Shown here: positions 33,553 through 40,990 of the stretch, piece after piece
How the letters are laid out: every line of letters starts with the position of its first letter
How positions within the stretch are numbered: the stretch's first letter is position 1
Source: a virus
Reading direction: 5' to 3' (one strand)
DNA: 50,454 bases
Virus record (IMG/VR): IMGVR_UViG_3300050821_002514
Coordinates: 1-50,454 of that record
Notes under the pieces: generated by a model
The model's database searches: none
Told to the model about the DNA's origin: nothing
Seen by the model: the letters and a program-made list of their open reading frames with translations, nothing else
Program-made: the position numbers and the translations under genes

Positions 33553-34098
33553 ATGGAGATAAATGTATGGATGCGATTGTTTGCCCAGGTTGCAAGCTAT
33601 CTGTCGTCCCTATTCGCATCTTCGAGCAATCCAAAAAATCCAAACAATGGTGGCGCATCACAAAATGCCCCCGTGAACGATGCGGCTTCAATATCGACCT
33701 CGACGAGTGTGACACGCCAGGTGCTAAGAGTGGTAAGAAATCCGACTCTAGCGACGAAGGACGCTCATTTTGGCGATATGGCCTATAATGGACAATGGAT
33801 TTGTTTTACAATGGAAAGAAAATCGGTAGCGATACCCACGGGCATATACCTAACTCACAAGGAGCTAAGCCCACATTTTGGATTTGCAACACCACATCTG
33901 TCTGTCCCCGACCGCACTTACATCGAAATCCATCCAGCCAATTACCCTTCCCAGCTAGAAGGCTGTATCGCAGTAGGTACAGAAATCGACCATGACAATT
34001 TAGACAATAGCCGCCTGGCATTCGATAAGATGATGGCGATTGTTCCTGATTCATTTATAGTAGAAGTAGTATCATCGAATAACCAGCCAAAAGCATAA
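33553..34098 (+). CDS. DUF5675-family protein, 181 aa
   Basis: Residues about 56-172 show the DUF5675 pattern: 'ICFTMERKSVAIPTGIYL', 'SVPDRTYIEIHPANYPSQLEGCIAVG' with His127 and the EGC motif. DUF5675 is common at the end of phage virion or lysis modules, with unproven function. An unusual 55-residue N-terminal extension (membrane-like 'MRLFAQVASYLSSLFASSS', then Ser/Asn-rich) overlaps a zinc-ribbon gene in another frame. The first ATG has AGGA, and ATG 33571 and GTG starts further in are also possible. Confidence 0.8.
   Translation: MEINVWMRLFAQVASYLSSLFASSSNPKNPNNGGASQNAPVNDAASISTSTSVTRQVLRVVRNPTLATKDAHFGDMAYNGQWICFTMERKSVAIPTGIYLTHKELSPHFGFATPHLSVPDRTYIEIHPANYPSQLEGCIAVGTEIDHDNLDNSRLAFDKMMAIVPDSFIVEVVSSNNQPKA
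33567..33788 (+). CDS. Zinc-ribbon protein overlapping the DUF5675 gene, 73 aa
   Basis: ATG 33567 has GGAG eight bases upstream. The motif C6-P-G-C9 ... 'WWRITKC34PRERC39GFN' is a clean zinc ribbon, with aromatic residues between the Cys pairs. The gene overlaps the DUF5675 reading frame for 222 bases on the same strand. Whether both are made is the open question, but the motif is hard to attribute to chance. Confidence 0.55.
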   Translation: MDAIVCPGCKLSVVPIRIFEQSKKSKQWWRITKCPRERCGFNIDLDECDTPGAKSGKKSDSSDEGRSFWRYGL

Positions 34099-34155
34099 CC
34101 CTACCAAAGCCAAATAAATCACTCCTAAAAGAATTAAAACTCGTTCAAATTTCAT
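34072..34155 (-). CDS. Candidate 27-aa membrane peptide
   Basis: MKFERVLILLGVIYLALVGLC is the opening, then FWLVIR: a single hydrophobic helix with charged ends. It lies at the convergent end of the two blocks and overlaps the last 27 bases of the DUF5675 gene. GGGGAGAG lies about 13 bases upstream, farther than usual. Confidence 0.35.
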   Translation of the reverse strand: MKFERVLILLGVIYLALVGLCFWLVIR

Positions 34156-34176
34156 AGAGGATCAATCTCTCCCCTT

Positions 34177-34389
34177 TCACTTTCCGGCGGATTTTCGCCA
34201 AGTGTTCTCGGCTTCTGTTAACCCACAATCACAAAAAGATTGTGTATCTGCGATCCCACAACGATGCGTGGTAAATTGACCTGCGATGGCTTCCGCCGCT
34301 TCCAGACGGGCGAGGAGATCTACAATTTGATCGTACTCAAATTCGCCATAGTTTTTAAACCGCTTCAAATCCTCGTCTGAAAAACTCAT
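34177..34389 (-). CDS. Hypothetical protein, 70 aa
   Basis: The start overlaps the previous stop (TAATG) after GGAGGA. The N-terminal part is charged and helical (EDLKRFKNYGEFEYDQIVDLLARLE). Four Cys/His residues (HRC, FCDC) near residues 41-55 could bind a metal. No family recognised. Confidence 0.6.
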   Translation of the reverse strand: MSFSDEDLKRFKNYGEFEYDQIVDLLARLEAAEAIAGQFTTHRCGIADTQSFCDCGLTEAENTWRKSAGK

Positions 34390-34673
34390 TACCGTCCTCC
34401 TTCGCTAGGGGTGAGGGCACGGATACCTTCAACTACGGAATCGCAAAATCCTTCCGCTGTTTTTGATGCGCCATTAATCCATACTTCTCCTGGAACACTC
34501 GCCGCCCTCTCCCTGGCCTCCGCAAAGCCTTGATCGTAGGCTTCTTGGAGAGCATCTAAAATCCAATGTCTAGCTTCATTAGCAAAAATACGTTCTCCTA
34601 CGTCTGGAAACAATATTTTGAGAATTAGATATTTGGCTCTCTCATCCAACGTCATCGGCTTGTTAGTAGTCAT
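34389..34673 (-). CDS. Hypothetical protein, 94 aa
   Basis: I choose ATG 34671-34673 because AGGAGG lies nine bases upstream. Earlier ATGs crowd this site or lie inside the protease gene. The protein is helical (LDERAKYLILKILFPDVGERIF...DALQEAYDQGFAEARERAA). No recognisable domain. Confidence 0.65.
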   Translation of the reverse strand: MTTNKPMTLDERAKYLILKILFPDVGERIFANEARHWILDALQEAYDQGFAEARERAASVPGEVWINGASKTAEGFCDSVVEGIRALTPSEGGR

Positions 34674-34678
34674 AATTC

Positions 34679-35401
34679 TCATCCTCCTAACATTTGTAGT
34701 ATAATATTGAGAGAAGGAGCTTTCCACGCTTTCAAAAATGCGTTAATAGTTTTCGCGGCCACTCCTCCATGCACTCCGCTTTCTGCATTCTTATAAACAA
34801 GTGTCCAGTCTGTCAATGCCACCACTTCTCCATGCTCGTTAATCCACGGTCCCCCACTATTCCCTCCATAAAGCACTCCATCCGTTAGAACGTAATTCCC
34901 CCAATCCCCACTCACTATTCCAAAACTAACAAACCATCGCATAGCTCCCATTGTGTTCCCTATAATTGTTATGGGTTCACCATCATAGTGCATTTCTTGA
35001 AATATAGCATAATGGTCTAGACTCACAGGATGATTCAATTCCAAAATAGCTAAGTCATCGTTGTGACTTGCAAATATGGCTCTGCCTTTTACTACAATGC
35101 TAACAGGATAAGGATATATCCAAAAATCATCTTCTGGGCCTTCTAGCATATGAGCGCATGTGAGAACATGGGTAGGGTCAATCAAAACACCTGTACCACG
35201 TCCCACTCCGCCGAATCCTTCGTTGCTTATGAGAACGGTAAAGGACTTCGCTCTATTTATGGCTTGTCTATTGAGTTCATAGCCATGATAATGTGTAGTC
35301 GGAGCTTTTACGTGGTTTTTAGGTGAGCCCTTTGTGAGTCCTTTGGCAATTCCAAGGCCAAGCAGGGCAACAACAGCAAATACTCGTATAGTTCGTCTCA
35401 T
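34679..35401 (-). CDS. Secreted trypsin-like serine protease, 240 aa
   Basis: The N-terminus has a basic start and a hydrophobic run (MRRTIRVFAVVALLGLGIAKG), a signal peptide or membrane anchor. The catalytic triad of chymotrypsin-fold proteases is in place: His84 in LTCAHML, Asp116 in HNDDLAIL, Ser182 in GGNSGGPW. The fold is close to HtrA/DegP-type proteases but without a PDZ domain. The product would work outside the cytoplasm (periplasm or envelope). Target unknown. Envelope-protein processing or lysis help is only a guess. Confidence 0.87.
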   Translation of the reverse strand: MRRTIRVFAVVALLGLGIAKGLTKGSPKNHVKAPTTHYHGYELNRQAINRAKSFTVLISNEGFGGVGRGTGVLIDPTHVLTCAHMLEGPEDDFWIYPYPVSIVVKGRAIFASHNDDLAILELNHPVSLDHYAIFQEMHYDGEPITIIGNTMGAMRWFVSFGIVSGDWGNYVLTDGVLYGGNSGGPWINEHGEVVALTDWTLVYKNAESGVHGGVAAKTINAFLKAWKAPSLNIILQMLGG

Positions 35402-35658
35402 TTATATTTTTCCTTTAATCTTTCATATTGTGTTCGTTCTTCTTGTTCTATGCGAATTTTCTCGCGCTTTAATTCCGCGCGTTCGGCCTCAATCCACCAT
35501 TCACCCAATGGAAGTTCTTTTTCATCGGCCATATAGGCTTTTTCGGCATGAAACCCTTCTTTTTCTATGCGCCGTAAGAAATGATAACGTGCGTCTCCTT
35601 CATCTTTAGCGGTATAGATACGGCATTCATCGCCTTTTATAAGAATCACAAAACTCAT
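35398..35658 (-). CDS. Hypothetical protein, 86 aa
   Basis: ATG 35656-35658 has AGGAGA five bases upstream and is preferred to the in-frame ATG further up. It overlaps the protease gene by four bases. The N-terminus has beta strands (SFVILIKGDECRIYTAKDE), then a charged C-terminal helix (AELKREKIRIEQEERTQYERLKEKY). No family recognised. Confidence 0.65.
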   Translation of the reverse strand: MSFVILIKGDECRIYTAKDEGDARYHFLRRIEKEGFHAEKAYMADEKELPLGEWWIEAERAELKREKIRIEQEERTQYERLKEKYK

Positions 35659-35909
35659 AGGTTCTCCTTTGGTCCACACTCTGGACAATGATGCTCATCC
35701 CAGGTATTATGAGGTGGTTTAAATCCAACTTTTAATACTCTTTTGCCTTGTAAAAATGGATCTACATCTCTAAGATATTTCGCTTTCTTGCGTCTGGTTA
35801 TCTCGCGCAGAATGCAGAGTCTATCTTTCTCTTCTTTGATATGATAGCGAATGCACATACGAAAGAATAATTCAGCAGTACGTGCAGTAGTTAAAAATCC
35901 CTCACTCAT
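35655..35909 (-). CDS. Hypothetical protein with C-terminal CxxC, 84 aa
   Basis: I start at ATG 35907-35909. The upstream TTG is less likely. The protein is basic and helical, ending in 'HHCPECGPKENL', a metal-ligand cluster. It overlaps the next gene by four bases. Confidence 0.6.
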   Translation of the reverse strand: MSEGFLTTARTAELFFRMCIRYHIKEEKDRLCILREITRRKKAKYLRDVDPFLQGKRVLKVGFKPPHNTWDEHHCPECGPKENL

Positions 35910-35911
35910 AA

Positions 35912-36274
35912 TTACCAATCCGCCTTTATACTTGTTCTTTTTTCATATTCACTCCGAGTTTCACCTAAGAAATGAGTTTCTGGACTTCTGCAAAATTCGC
36001 AATTACAGATATGGGGGGATTTTTGAATTTTATCGGTCGGGCATATATCCCTAGCTATATCATTTATTGTCCTATAATTTAAATTACTACGTGCAGATAT
36101 TTCGTCCAATAATTGTTTTGTTGTAGCACAACCTAAATGAGGTTCCCATAATTCTTTATCTAGTATCTCGGCAAAAGCACCACAAAGTTTACTATCCATT
36201 TTTATATCACTAGTTTCTGGCAGTTGCCATGCCCCTACTGTCATTTCAATCGCTAATCGACTTACAGTTCTCAT
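35912..36274 (-). CDS. Hypothetical protein, 120 aa
   Basis: Begins MRTVSRLAIEMTVGAWQLP. Cysteines in 'DICPTDKIQKSPHICNCEFC' suggest a metal site. The start overlaps the previous stop (ATGA). Phage early protein of unknown function. Confidence 0.65.
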   Translation of the reverse strand: MRTVSRLAIEMTVGAWQLPETSDIKMDSKLCGAFAEILDKELWEPHLGCATTKQLLDEISARSNLNYRTINDIARDICPTDKIQKSPHICNCEFCRSPETHFLGETRSEYEKRTSIKADW

Positions 36275-36444
36275 CGCATTTCTCCATTTGTCAAACTTTC
36301 AAACCTATATTTATCCCTAAATTTACGCTTTCTACGGGCTTCACTCTTCATATCTGTATCTGATCTACCAAAAAAGTATTCGGCTGTCAATATTCCAGCA
36401 ATATATGTCTCTACAAGTAACGATAAGGCTTCATAGATGCTCAT
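36271..36444 (-). CDS. Small membrane protein with basic tail, 57 aa
   Basis: The ATG overlaps the exonuclease stop (ATGA), and its own stop overlaps the next gene. The N-terminus 'ALSLLVETYIAGILTAEYFFG' is hydrophobic, and the C-terminus is rich in Arg and Lys (EARRKRKFRDKYRFE). Likely a membrane-associated early peptide. Confidence 0.5.
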   Translation of the reverse strand: MSIYEALSLLVETYIAGILTAEYFFGRSDTDMKSEARRKRKFRDKYRFESLTNGEMR

Positions 36445-37196
36445 TTCACTCTATCACCCGTTGCCCATTTGCCACAGGTTTGGCATTGCCACTGTTGATA
36501 TTTGAATTTATTCTTGATTGATAATCCTTGCCGCGTCATATGCCCCGTTTTTCCACAGGTCTTGCATAACATAGAAACTTTATCAGTGGTAAATGGAGTA
36601 GGCATAGACTCTGGTGCCCAAGCACGTATTTTCAAATATAGTTCTTCCGTAGATAGTACATCATGGATATTATATTTTCGCATTTCTGACCATGCTTCCC
36701 TATTCCCCGCCAGGCATTCTGTCCAAAGTGAAAGCCCAGGAAATTTCTTATGCGATAGCTTTTTATACTTTGTACAGAGCTTTTGTGTCAGATAGTCAAG
36801 GCCATTCGATGTAAAAGAGGCCACTTTCCGCACAAGTCTATAGGTATCAATATGCCTATAAGGTTTTGGTGGTTTCATGCCATGCAAAATAAAACGCGCA
36901 TTAAGTTTTGGAATATCAAACTTCTCTCCATTTTGGGTTAGCACAACGTCGGCTTTGTCTAATAGTTCCCATAGGCTAGTTAATATATTACTATCATCAT
37001 AAAGATTTTTATTATAGCTTGTGTCTCTATAGATTACTTTAGAAATAGATTCCCCAAGCCATTTTGCGCCCCATGCCAATACGCACCAGTCAGTTTTTAT
37101 CTGTTTTACATCGACATATTGATCTTTAAGTCCCCAAATATAGGCCGTCATCGGCGCGGTTTCGATATCTAGGACTAAAACTTTTAAATTAGGCAC
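36441..37196 (-). CDS. DEDD-type 3'-5' exonuclease with zinc ribbon, 251 aa
   Basis: An RNase H-fold nuclease. Motif 1 LDIET (D10, E12), motif 2 'NGEKFDIPKLN' (D94) and motif 3 'YNIHDV' (Tyr175, Asp179; DEDDy type) are present. The C-terminal 45 residues form a zinc ribbon (CKTCGKTGHM ... CQTCGKW). It lies in the replication block and would degrade or proofread DNA or RNA ends. It is distinct from the exonuclease domain of the polymerase at 38285. Confidence 0.87.
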   Translation of the reverse strand: MPNLKVLVLDIETAPMTAYIWGLKDQYVDVKQIKTDWCVLAWGAKWLGESISKVIYRDTSYNKNLYDDSNILTSLWELLDKADVVLTQNGEKFDIPKLNARFILHGMKPPKPYRHIDTYRLVRKVASFTSNGLDYLTQKLCTKYKKLSHKKFPGLSLWTECLAGNREAWSEMRKYNIHDVLSTEELYLKIRAWAPESMPTPFTTDKVSMLCKTCGKTGHMTRQGLSIKNKFKYQQWQCQTCGKWATGDRVK

Positions 37197-37474
37197 TATT
37201 TAGCTCCTTTTTTAGCTATAATACCGAATCTATTACGCCTACAGTTCCAATCATCGTACAATTCCTGTTTTGATGCCTTTACGAAACGATAGCGAAATGA
37301 TTCTCTCAGAGGGATTACATCTTGACCGCCATAGCGCACATATCCAGCAAAGCCACCATCTATCATCGCCTGAAACGGACAACCGCATGTTCTATAGTCA
37401 TGCCTAGCCCTACTAAACATTTCAACGTGGCACATAGGACAAGTAATGGTCCAAACACGCGTTCTAGTTACCAT
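37196..37474 (-). CDS. Small Cys-rich protein (DUF7695-like), 92 aa
   Basis: CPMC at residues 12-15 and 'RARHDYRTCGCPFQAMIDGGFAGYVRYGG' are reminiscent of the DUF7695 family of phage proteins with a metal-binding 'RHDY..C.C' motif. Mostly recalled pattern. Shares one base with the exonuclease gene. Confidence 0.6.
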   Translation of the reverse strand: MVTRTRVWTITCPMCHVEMFSRARHDYRTCGCPFQAMIDGGFAGYVRYGGQDVIPLRESFRYRFVKASKQELYDDWNCRRNRFGIIAKKGAK

Positions 37475-37631
37475 CTTTGCTCCTCTCTTCCATAATAACT
37501 TCGGCTAATGTATTTGCACCAAGTAACATCTCATACAATACTTGTAATGACCCTTCAAATCCAAGATGCCCGTACATTTGGCGCATCTCAAACTTTAATT
37601 GGGCAATATCAAGTTCAGAAGGATCATTCAC
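37464..37631 (-). CDS. Small helical protein, 55 aa
   Basis: Starts at GTG 37629-37631, overlapping the HNH stop (GTGA), with GGAGG five bases upstream. Sequence VNDPSELDIAQLKFEMRQMY... has two amphipathic helices. It overlaps the next gene by 11 bases. Unknown. Confidence 0.55.
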   Translation of the reverse strand: MNDPSELDIAQLKFEMRQMYGHLGFEGSLQVLYEMLLGANTLAEVIMEERSKDGN

Positions 37632-37951
37632 TTTTTCCTCCGCTGTTCTGCGGTCTTTTTCTTATGACATATTTTACATATCGCTCTTTGTGGCCCGAAA
37701 AACATGCGGTCAATAAAACTAGCAACTTCTCGCCAACTTATTAATGTACCAAGAGGAGGCTCATGGTCCACTTCGGCCATTTGAATGGGCCATCGTCTAC
37801 TACAAATAGGACAATTAAACTCTTTATTTCCTGTTATATCTTCTGCCTCTACCGTAGCTGCTTTTAGAATAGCTCTGCGCTCCGCACTCCGCGACCATAT
37901 AAGTCTTATCGCAGATCTTAACTTAGTTTCAAGCGTCTTTGCTTTTTTCAT
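37628..37951 (-). CDS. HNH endonuclease-like protein, 107 aa
   Basis: I choose ATG 37949-37951 because AGAGG lies seven bases upstream. Zinc pairs C47PIC50 and C92KIC95 flank 'EVDHEPPLG' (Asp62-His63), and 'CHKKKTAEQ' follows. This is the layout of HNH nucleases of phage accessory type. It is in the early operon rather than next to the terminase, so a free-standing or host-DNA-directed nuclease is likely. Confidence 0.82.
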   Translation of the reverse strand: MKKAKTLETKLRSAIRLIWSRSAERRAILKAATVEAEDITGNKEFNCPICSRRWPIQMAEVDHEPPLGTLISWREVASFIDRMFFGPQRAICKICHKKKTAEQRRKK

Positions 37952-38108
37952 TTCCATACCTCTTTGCGTAACGCTTTAGTGCGCCAATAACAATATATTT
38001 AGGCGATTTCTTTGCTCGCTTAGCAATCGCTCTTACCATATCCCAACCGAGGTCATCAAAGTAAAGGCATTTTCCCTTCAAAATGGCATATCCGATTTTA
38101 TTAACCAT
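37929..38108 (-). CDS. Small basic protein, 59 aa
   Basis: MVNKIGYAILKGKCLYFDDLGWDMVRAIAKRAKKSPKYIVIGALKRYAKR is arranged like a ribbon-helix-helix DNA-binding domain (strand, helix, 'SPKYIVIGALKRYA' helix). The ribosome site is weak, and an upstream ATG at 38127-38129 is possible. Regulatory role is a guess. Confidence 0.55.
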   Translation of the reverse strand: MVNKIGYAILKGKCLYFDDLGWDMVRAIAKRAKKSPKYIVIGALKRYAKRYGNEKSKDA

Positions 38109-38313
38109 TTTTTCTGCACCATTCGACATATTCCCACCATGCAATAGCCATATTCGGAGTAAAGCGATAGTTGTGGTTTAATAATGTGTGCATAGCGATA
38201 TAAGGTTTATGTGCATCTCGCATAGCTTTTGCAAATCTATCTATGATTATCTCTAGTTCGGCATTTGTACGCTGTTTCTTCTTACTATTTCGCACTATTC
38301 CAATTGTTCCCAT
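38101..38313 (-). CDS. Small basic protein, 70 aa
   Basis: ATG lies inside the end of the polymerase gene, preceded by GGAGGTGGG. Lys-rich N-terminus, then helices (NAELEIIIDRFAKAMRDAH) and a tryptophan-rich end. No family recognised. Confidence 0.6.
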   Translation of the reverse strand: MGTIGIVRNSKKKQRTNAELEIIIDRFAKAMRDAHKPYIAMHTLLNHNYRFTPNMAIAWWEYVEWCRKNG

Positions 38314-40111
38314 ATCCCACCTCCGCTTTTAGTCTTAGAGTCGGCATCCATTTGGGTGCTTGTTCCATGCATTGTTTTAATATTTTAACAGTTTCTTGTG
38401 CGCTTTCAAATGGGCTAATAGCAATGATTTCGTCATGTACTTGCCCCACGACCCATAACCCTGCTGTTTCAGCTCTTTCGATAGCTTCTCTGCATAATTC
38501 TCCGGCAAGAGCTTGACAAATATTCTCAATAATTTTTCCACCATATAGTTTTGTTGCCTCCGCTTCATATACTTTGCGATATACATCATAAACCCATTCA
38601 TCGTTCACTTGTCGAAGATTGGGGTACTGTATCTTTAGGCCCGATGGCAATACAAGCATGTTTTGCTTTACTTTTATGAACGGCGCAAACCAAATACAGC
38701 CTATTCGGCCAGCAGAAATAAGCGGTAAAAGATCGTGAGCCTGCTTCCATAGTTTTGGGACATTGAAGTATACCGTTCGGTAGAGATCTACTGTTCTCCA
38801 TGCTTCCTCCTCACTTATATCCATCCCGGTTTGTGTCTTAACCGTGAATTTAAACTTCTTTGCGCCCATATTATAGCCTAGTCCAAGAATGGAACATTTG
38901 CCGAATTGTCTTTCCACTTTATCAGCTTTTGTAATGGGCCGACCATACTTTAAAGATGCGAAATCCGAATATATATCTTCATCATTAATGATCTTTCCCA
39001 TTAATTTTGGTTCTTTTGCCAACCAGGATAATAGGCGGAGTTCAATCGCCGCAAAATCTCCGACAATAAGACTATAACCATTTGGAGGACATATTGCTTC
39101 ACGAAGAAAACTTTGACGTGTAAAATTCTGCGGATTTCCACCAGCACCAGAGCCGCCTGAGTAGCGATGCGTCTGCACCGCGCCTGAAAATCCCACATCA
39201 AACGGAAAAGAACCACTTTTAGCGACAGCAAGTAAGGATTCCCCCCTAGTTTCCAGTAGATTACTTTTGCTGGCAATTCTGGCGGCATAGAGGTCTGGGG
39301 CCATGGCCAAGAGTTCGGTAAGCCCTCCATCCGTTTTTGCGAAAGCAGGGATTGATTTGCCTGTTCTTGCGCTTGTTTTGACTGGCACAGGGAATCCTGC
39401 GTGTTGTAAGTACTCGGCAAATTGCTTATTACTTGATAAGATAGATTTGTCAATCCCGCTTTTTTTAATGATTTCTTCGCGCCGCGCTTTTTCATTTTCA
39501 ACCCCTTTCCGCAATATTGTGGCATCCAAAGTGAGCCTCGGCTCGATGAAAGCTCGGATAGTCCAATCCATAGCGGATAATTGGCTTTGCGGGAATTGCG
39601 AGATGAGCTTTTCATAAATCTCCTTGCAGATTTCAACATCGTTCTTACAATACTCTCCTAAAGCGACTAACTGCTCTTGGGAAGGGTGTAGAACACCCTC
39701 GCAAGAGATTTCTCCCTTAGTAACCGCTCCCAAGTATTCAGCTAGTCGCTTTAGTGAATACCCCGATACATTTTCACCAAGTACAGCCTTTGCTAAACCA
39801 AGAGTATCCATCCACGCAAAAGGCTTAACATTAAATCGCCAAGCGAGGATAGCCCCATCAAAACGCACATTATGGGCTACCACAACCGTATTCTGCCAAT
39901 CTACAGCGTGTATCCATGCCTCAATTTGATGCGTTCCAGCTACCCAATGTGTCTTTTCATCATCCAAGAAGCGGTAGGCGAGGCCATGTGGCCAAAAGCG
40001 GCTATCGCGTACATACTCAGTACAACTTATGGATTTTAGATCATAACCAAGTTTCCTATCGTAGTAGGTTTCCCAGTCGATAATTACGATGCGTTTACCT
40101 TCGTAGGTCAC
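38285..40111 (-). CDS. polA: Family A DNA polymerase with 3'-5' exonuclease, 608 aa
   Basis: The phage replicase. The exonuclease domain has DWE (D12, E14), 'AHNVRFDG' (D85) and 'YCKNDVE' (D158). The polymerase domain has motif A 'VGDFAAIELRLLSWLA' (D352), motif B 'RQFGKCSILGLGYNMGAKKF' (R401, K405, Y413) and motif C 'GQVHDEI' (D560). No 5'-3' exonuclease domain, as usual for phages. The residue equal to E. coli Pol I Phe762 is Leu409, and the usual Gly after the motif B Tyr is Asn414. Neighbours supply the exonuclease, primase-helicase and nucleotide enzymes. Confidence 0.94.
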   Translation of the reverse strand: MTYEGKRIVIIDWETYYDRKLGYDLKSISCTEYVRDSRFWPHGLAYRFLDDEKTHWVAGTHQIEAWIHAVDWQNTVVVAHNVRFDGAILAWRFNVKPFAWMDTLGLAKAVLGENVSGYSLKRLAEYLGAVTKGEISCEGVLHPSQEQLVALGEYCKNDVEICKEIYEKLISQFPQSQLSAMDWTIRAFIEPRLTLDATILRKGVENEKARREEIIKKSGIDKSILSSNKQFAEYLQHAGFPVPVKTSARTGKSIPAFAKTDGGLTELLAMAPDLYAARIASKSNLLETRGESLLAVAKSGSFPFDVGFSGAVQTHRYSGGSGAGGNPQNFTRQSFLREAICPPNGYSLIVGDFAAIELRLLSWLAKEPKLMGKIINDEDIYSDFASLKYGRPITKADKVERQFGKCSILGLGYNMGAKKFKFTVKTQTGMDISEEEAWRTVDLYRTVYFNVPKLWKQAHDLLPLISAGRIGCIWFAPFIKVKQNMLVLPSGLKIQYPNLRQVNDEWVYDVYRKVYEAEATKLYGGKIIENICQALAGELCREAIERAETAGLWVVGQVHDEIIAISPFESAQETVKILKQCMEQAPKWMPTLRLKAEVGYGNNWNSAK

Positions 40112-40431
40112 TTACTTGTATCCTCATCATGTTCGGTTTTCAAATGGGCACCCATTTTTAACCAAAGAATATACCCATAAGTACAAATCTTTAATAGATC
40201 TTTCTCCCGTTGAAAATTCTTAAAACGAAACAAGTATTTCATCATCGTACCAAGCACCCAATCAAATTCTGATTCTCCGCCGAATATTGAAGATATAACA
40301 TCTGTAGCTTCTCTGTCATTGAATCCTTGAAGTTTATACTTATCACCGCCATGCTTGAATTGATTGCCAATAAGAGCCGCGAACTTTTCAAAGTTTGCAT
40401 TTTTCACTTCTACTGTGGTTCCATGAGACAT
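40108..40431 (-). CDS. DUF3310-like protein, 107 aa
   Basis: 'WVLGTMMKYLFRFKNFQREKDLLKICTYGYILWL' matches the C-terminal pattern of DUF3310-type proteins (KY..R.K...DLLKA..Y) linked to phage nucleotide metabolism. The match is from recall. It overlaps the polymerase start by four bases. Confidence 0.6.
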   Translation of the reverse strand: MSHGTTVEVKNANFEKFAALIGNQFKHGGDKYKLQGFNDREATDVISSIFGGESEFDWVLGTMMKYLFRFKNFQREKDLLKICTYGYILWLKMGAHLKTEHDEDTSK

Positions 40432-40432
40432 T

Positions 40433-40612
40433 CTATTCTCCTATCTTCTCATTAGCGCGAGTTCGGAGGTACATTCCGCAAGACCACATTAGCCAAGATA
40501 GCACAAGAAAAGGAATAAAAAACCAATCCCCGTGTACCGCACATATTGTGGCACATATAAAGTCTACAGTAGCAAAAAAGTAAGCTAGTTTATAGGCTGT
40601 TGATAGATGCAT
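40433..40612 (-). CDS. Two-span membrane protein, 59 aa
   Basis: ATG 40610-40612 has GGAG seven bases upstream and is favoured over the earlier ATG. Hydrophobic segments 'LAYFFATVDFICATICAVHG' and 'FFIPFLVLSWLMWSCGMYL' are separated by one turn, and the C-terminus is charged. Unknown role. Confidence 0.6.
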   Translation of the reverse strand: MHLSTAYKLAYFFATVDFICATICAVHGDWFFIPFLVLSWLMWSCGMYLRTRANEKIGE

Positions 40613-40850
40613 AAACTTCTCCATTTTCCCTAGATTTTTTATCTTCGTATGGGCTTGCTACACGCCTATATAGTTCCAACTTTGCACATTCTAAAGCACC
40701 AATAGCTTGATTAATATTCTTATAACTTAATCCTGTTTTCATTAGAAATGCATCGCATAGGCGCGTAACCAGATAATTCAATTCACCAGCTTCAGTAGGT
40801 ACTCGCCCATCCTCTAAACTTGCTCTTATACCACTATCAAGGTAAGGCAT
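40590..40850 (-). CDS. DUF6899-family protein, 86 aa
   Basis: The signature 'PTEAGELNYLVTRL', 'YKNINQAIGALECAKLELYRR' and 'PYEDKKSRENGEVY' is characteristic of DUF6899, a conserved phage protein of unknown function. It overlaps the genes on both sides. Confidence 0.8.
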   Translation of the reverse strand: MPYLDSGIRASLEDGRVPTEAGELNYLVTRLCDAFLMKTGLSYKNINQAIGALECAKLELYRRVASPYEDKKSRENGEVYASINSL

Positions 40851-40990
40851 TAGCGAATTACCTCCTCATCAATCCATCCCCATGTTACATCATGCTTCTC
40901 CATAATCTGTCGAAGCCGCCTAAGCGCAGTTAACTCGTCGAAAGTCGTTAGAACACAATCTGCATCATCAATCACTCTGTATATTTTCAC
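40850..40990 (-). CDS. Small protein, 46 aa
   Basis: GTG start overlaps the previous stop (GTGA) and its stop overlaps the next start (TAATG). VKIYRVIDDADCVLTTFDEL... is alpha/beta-like. Coupling supports reality. Function unknown. Confidence 0.55.
   Translation of the reverse strand: MKIYRVIDDADCVLTTFDELTALRRLRQIMEKHDVTWGWIDEEVIR

Noticed and set aside
39001-39639. 212-codon frame inside the polymerase gene
   Set aside because: No conserved family pattern, no good start; in contrast to the dcm case it looks like a chance open frame.
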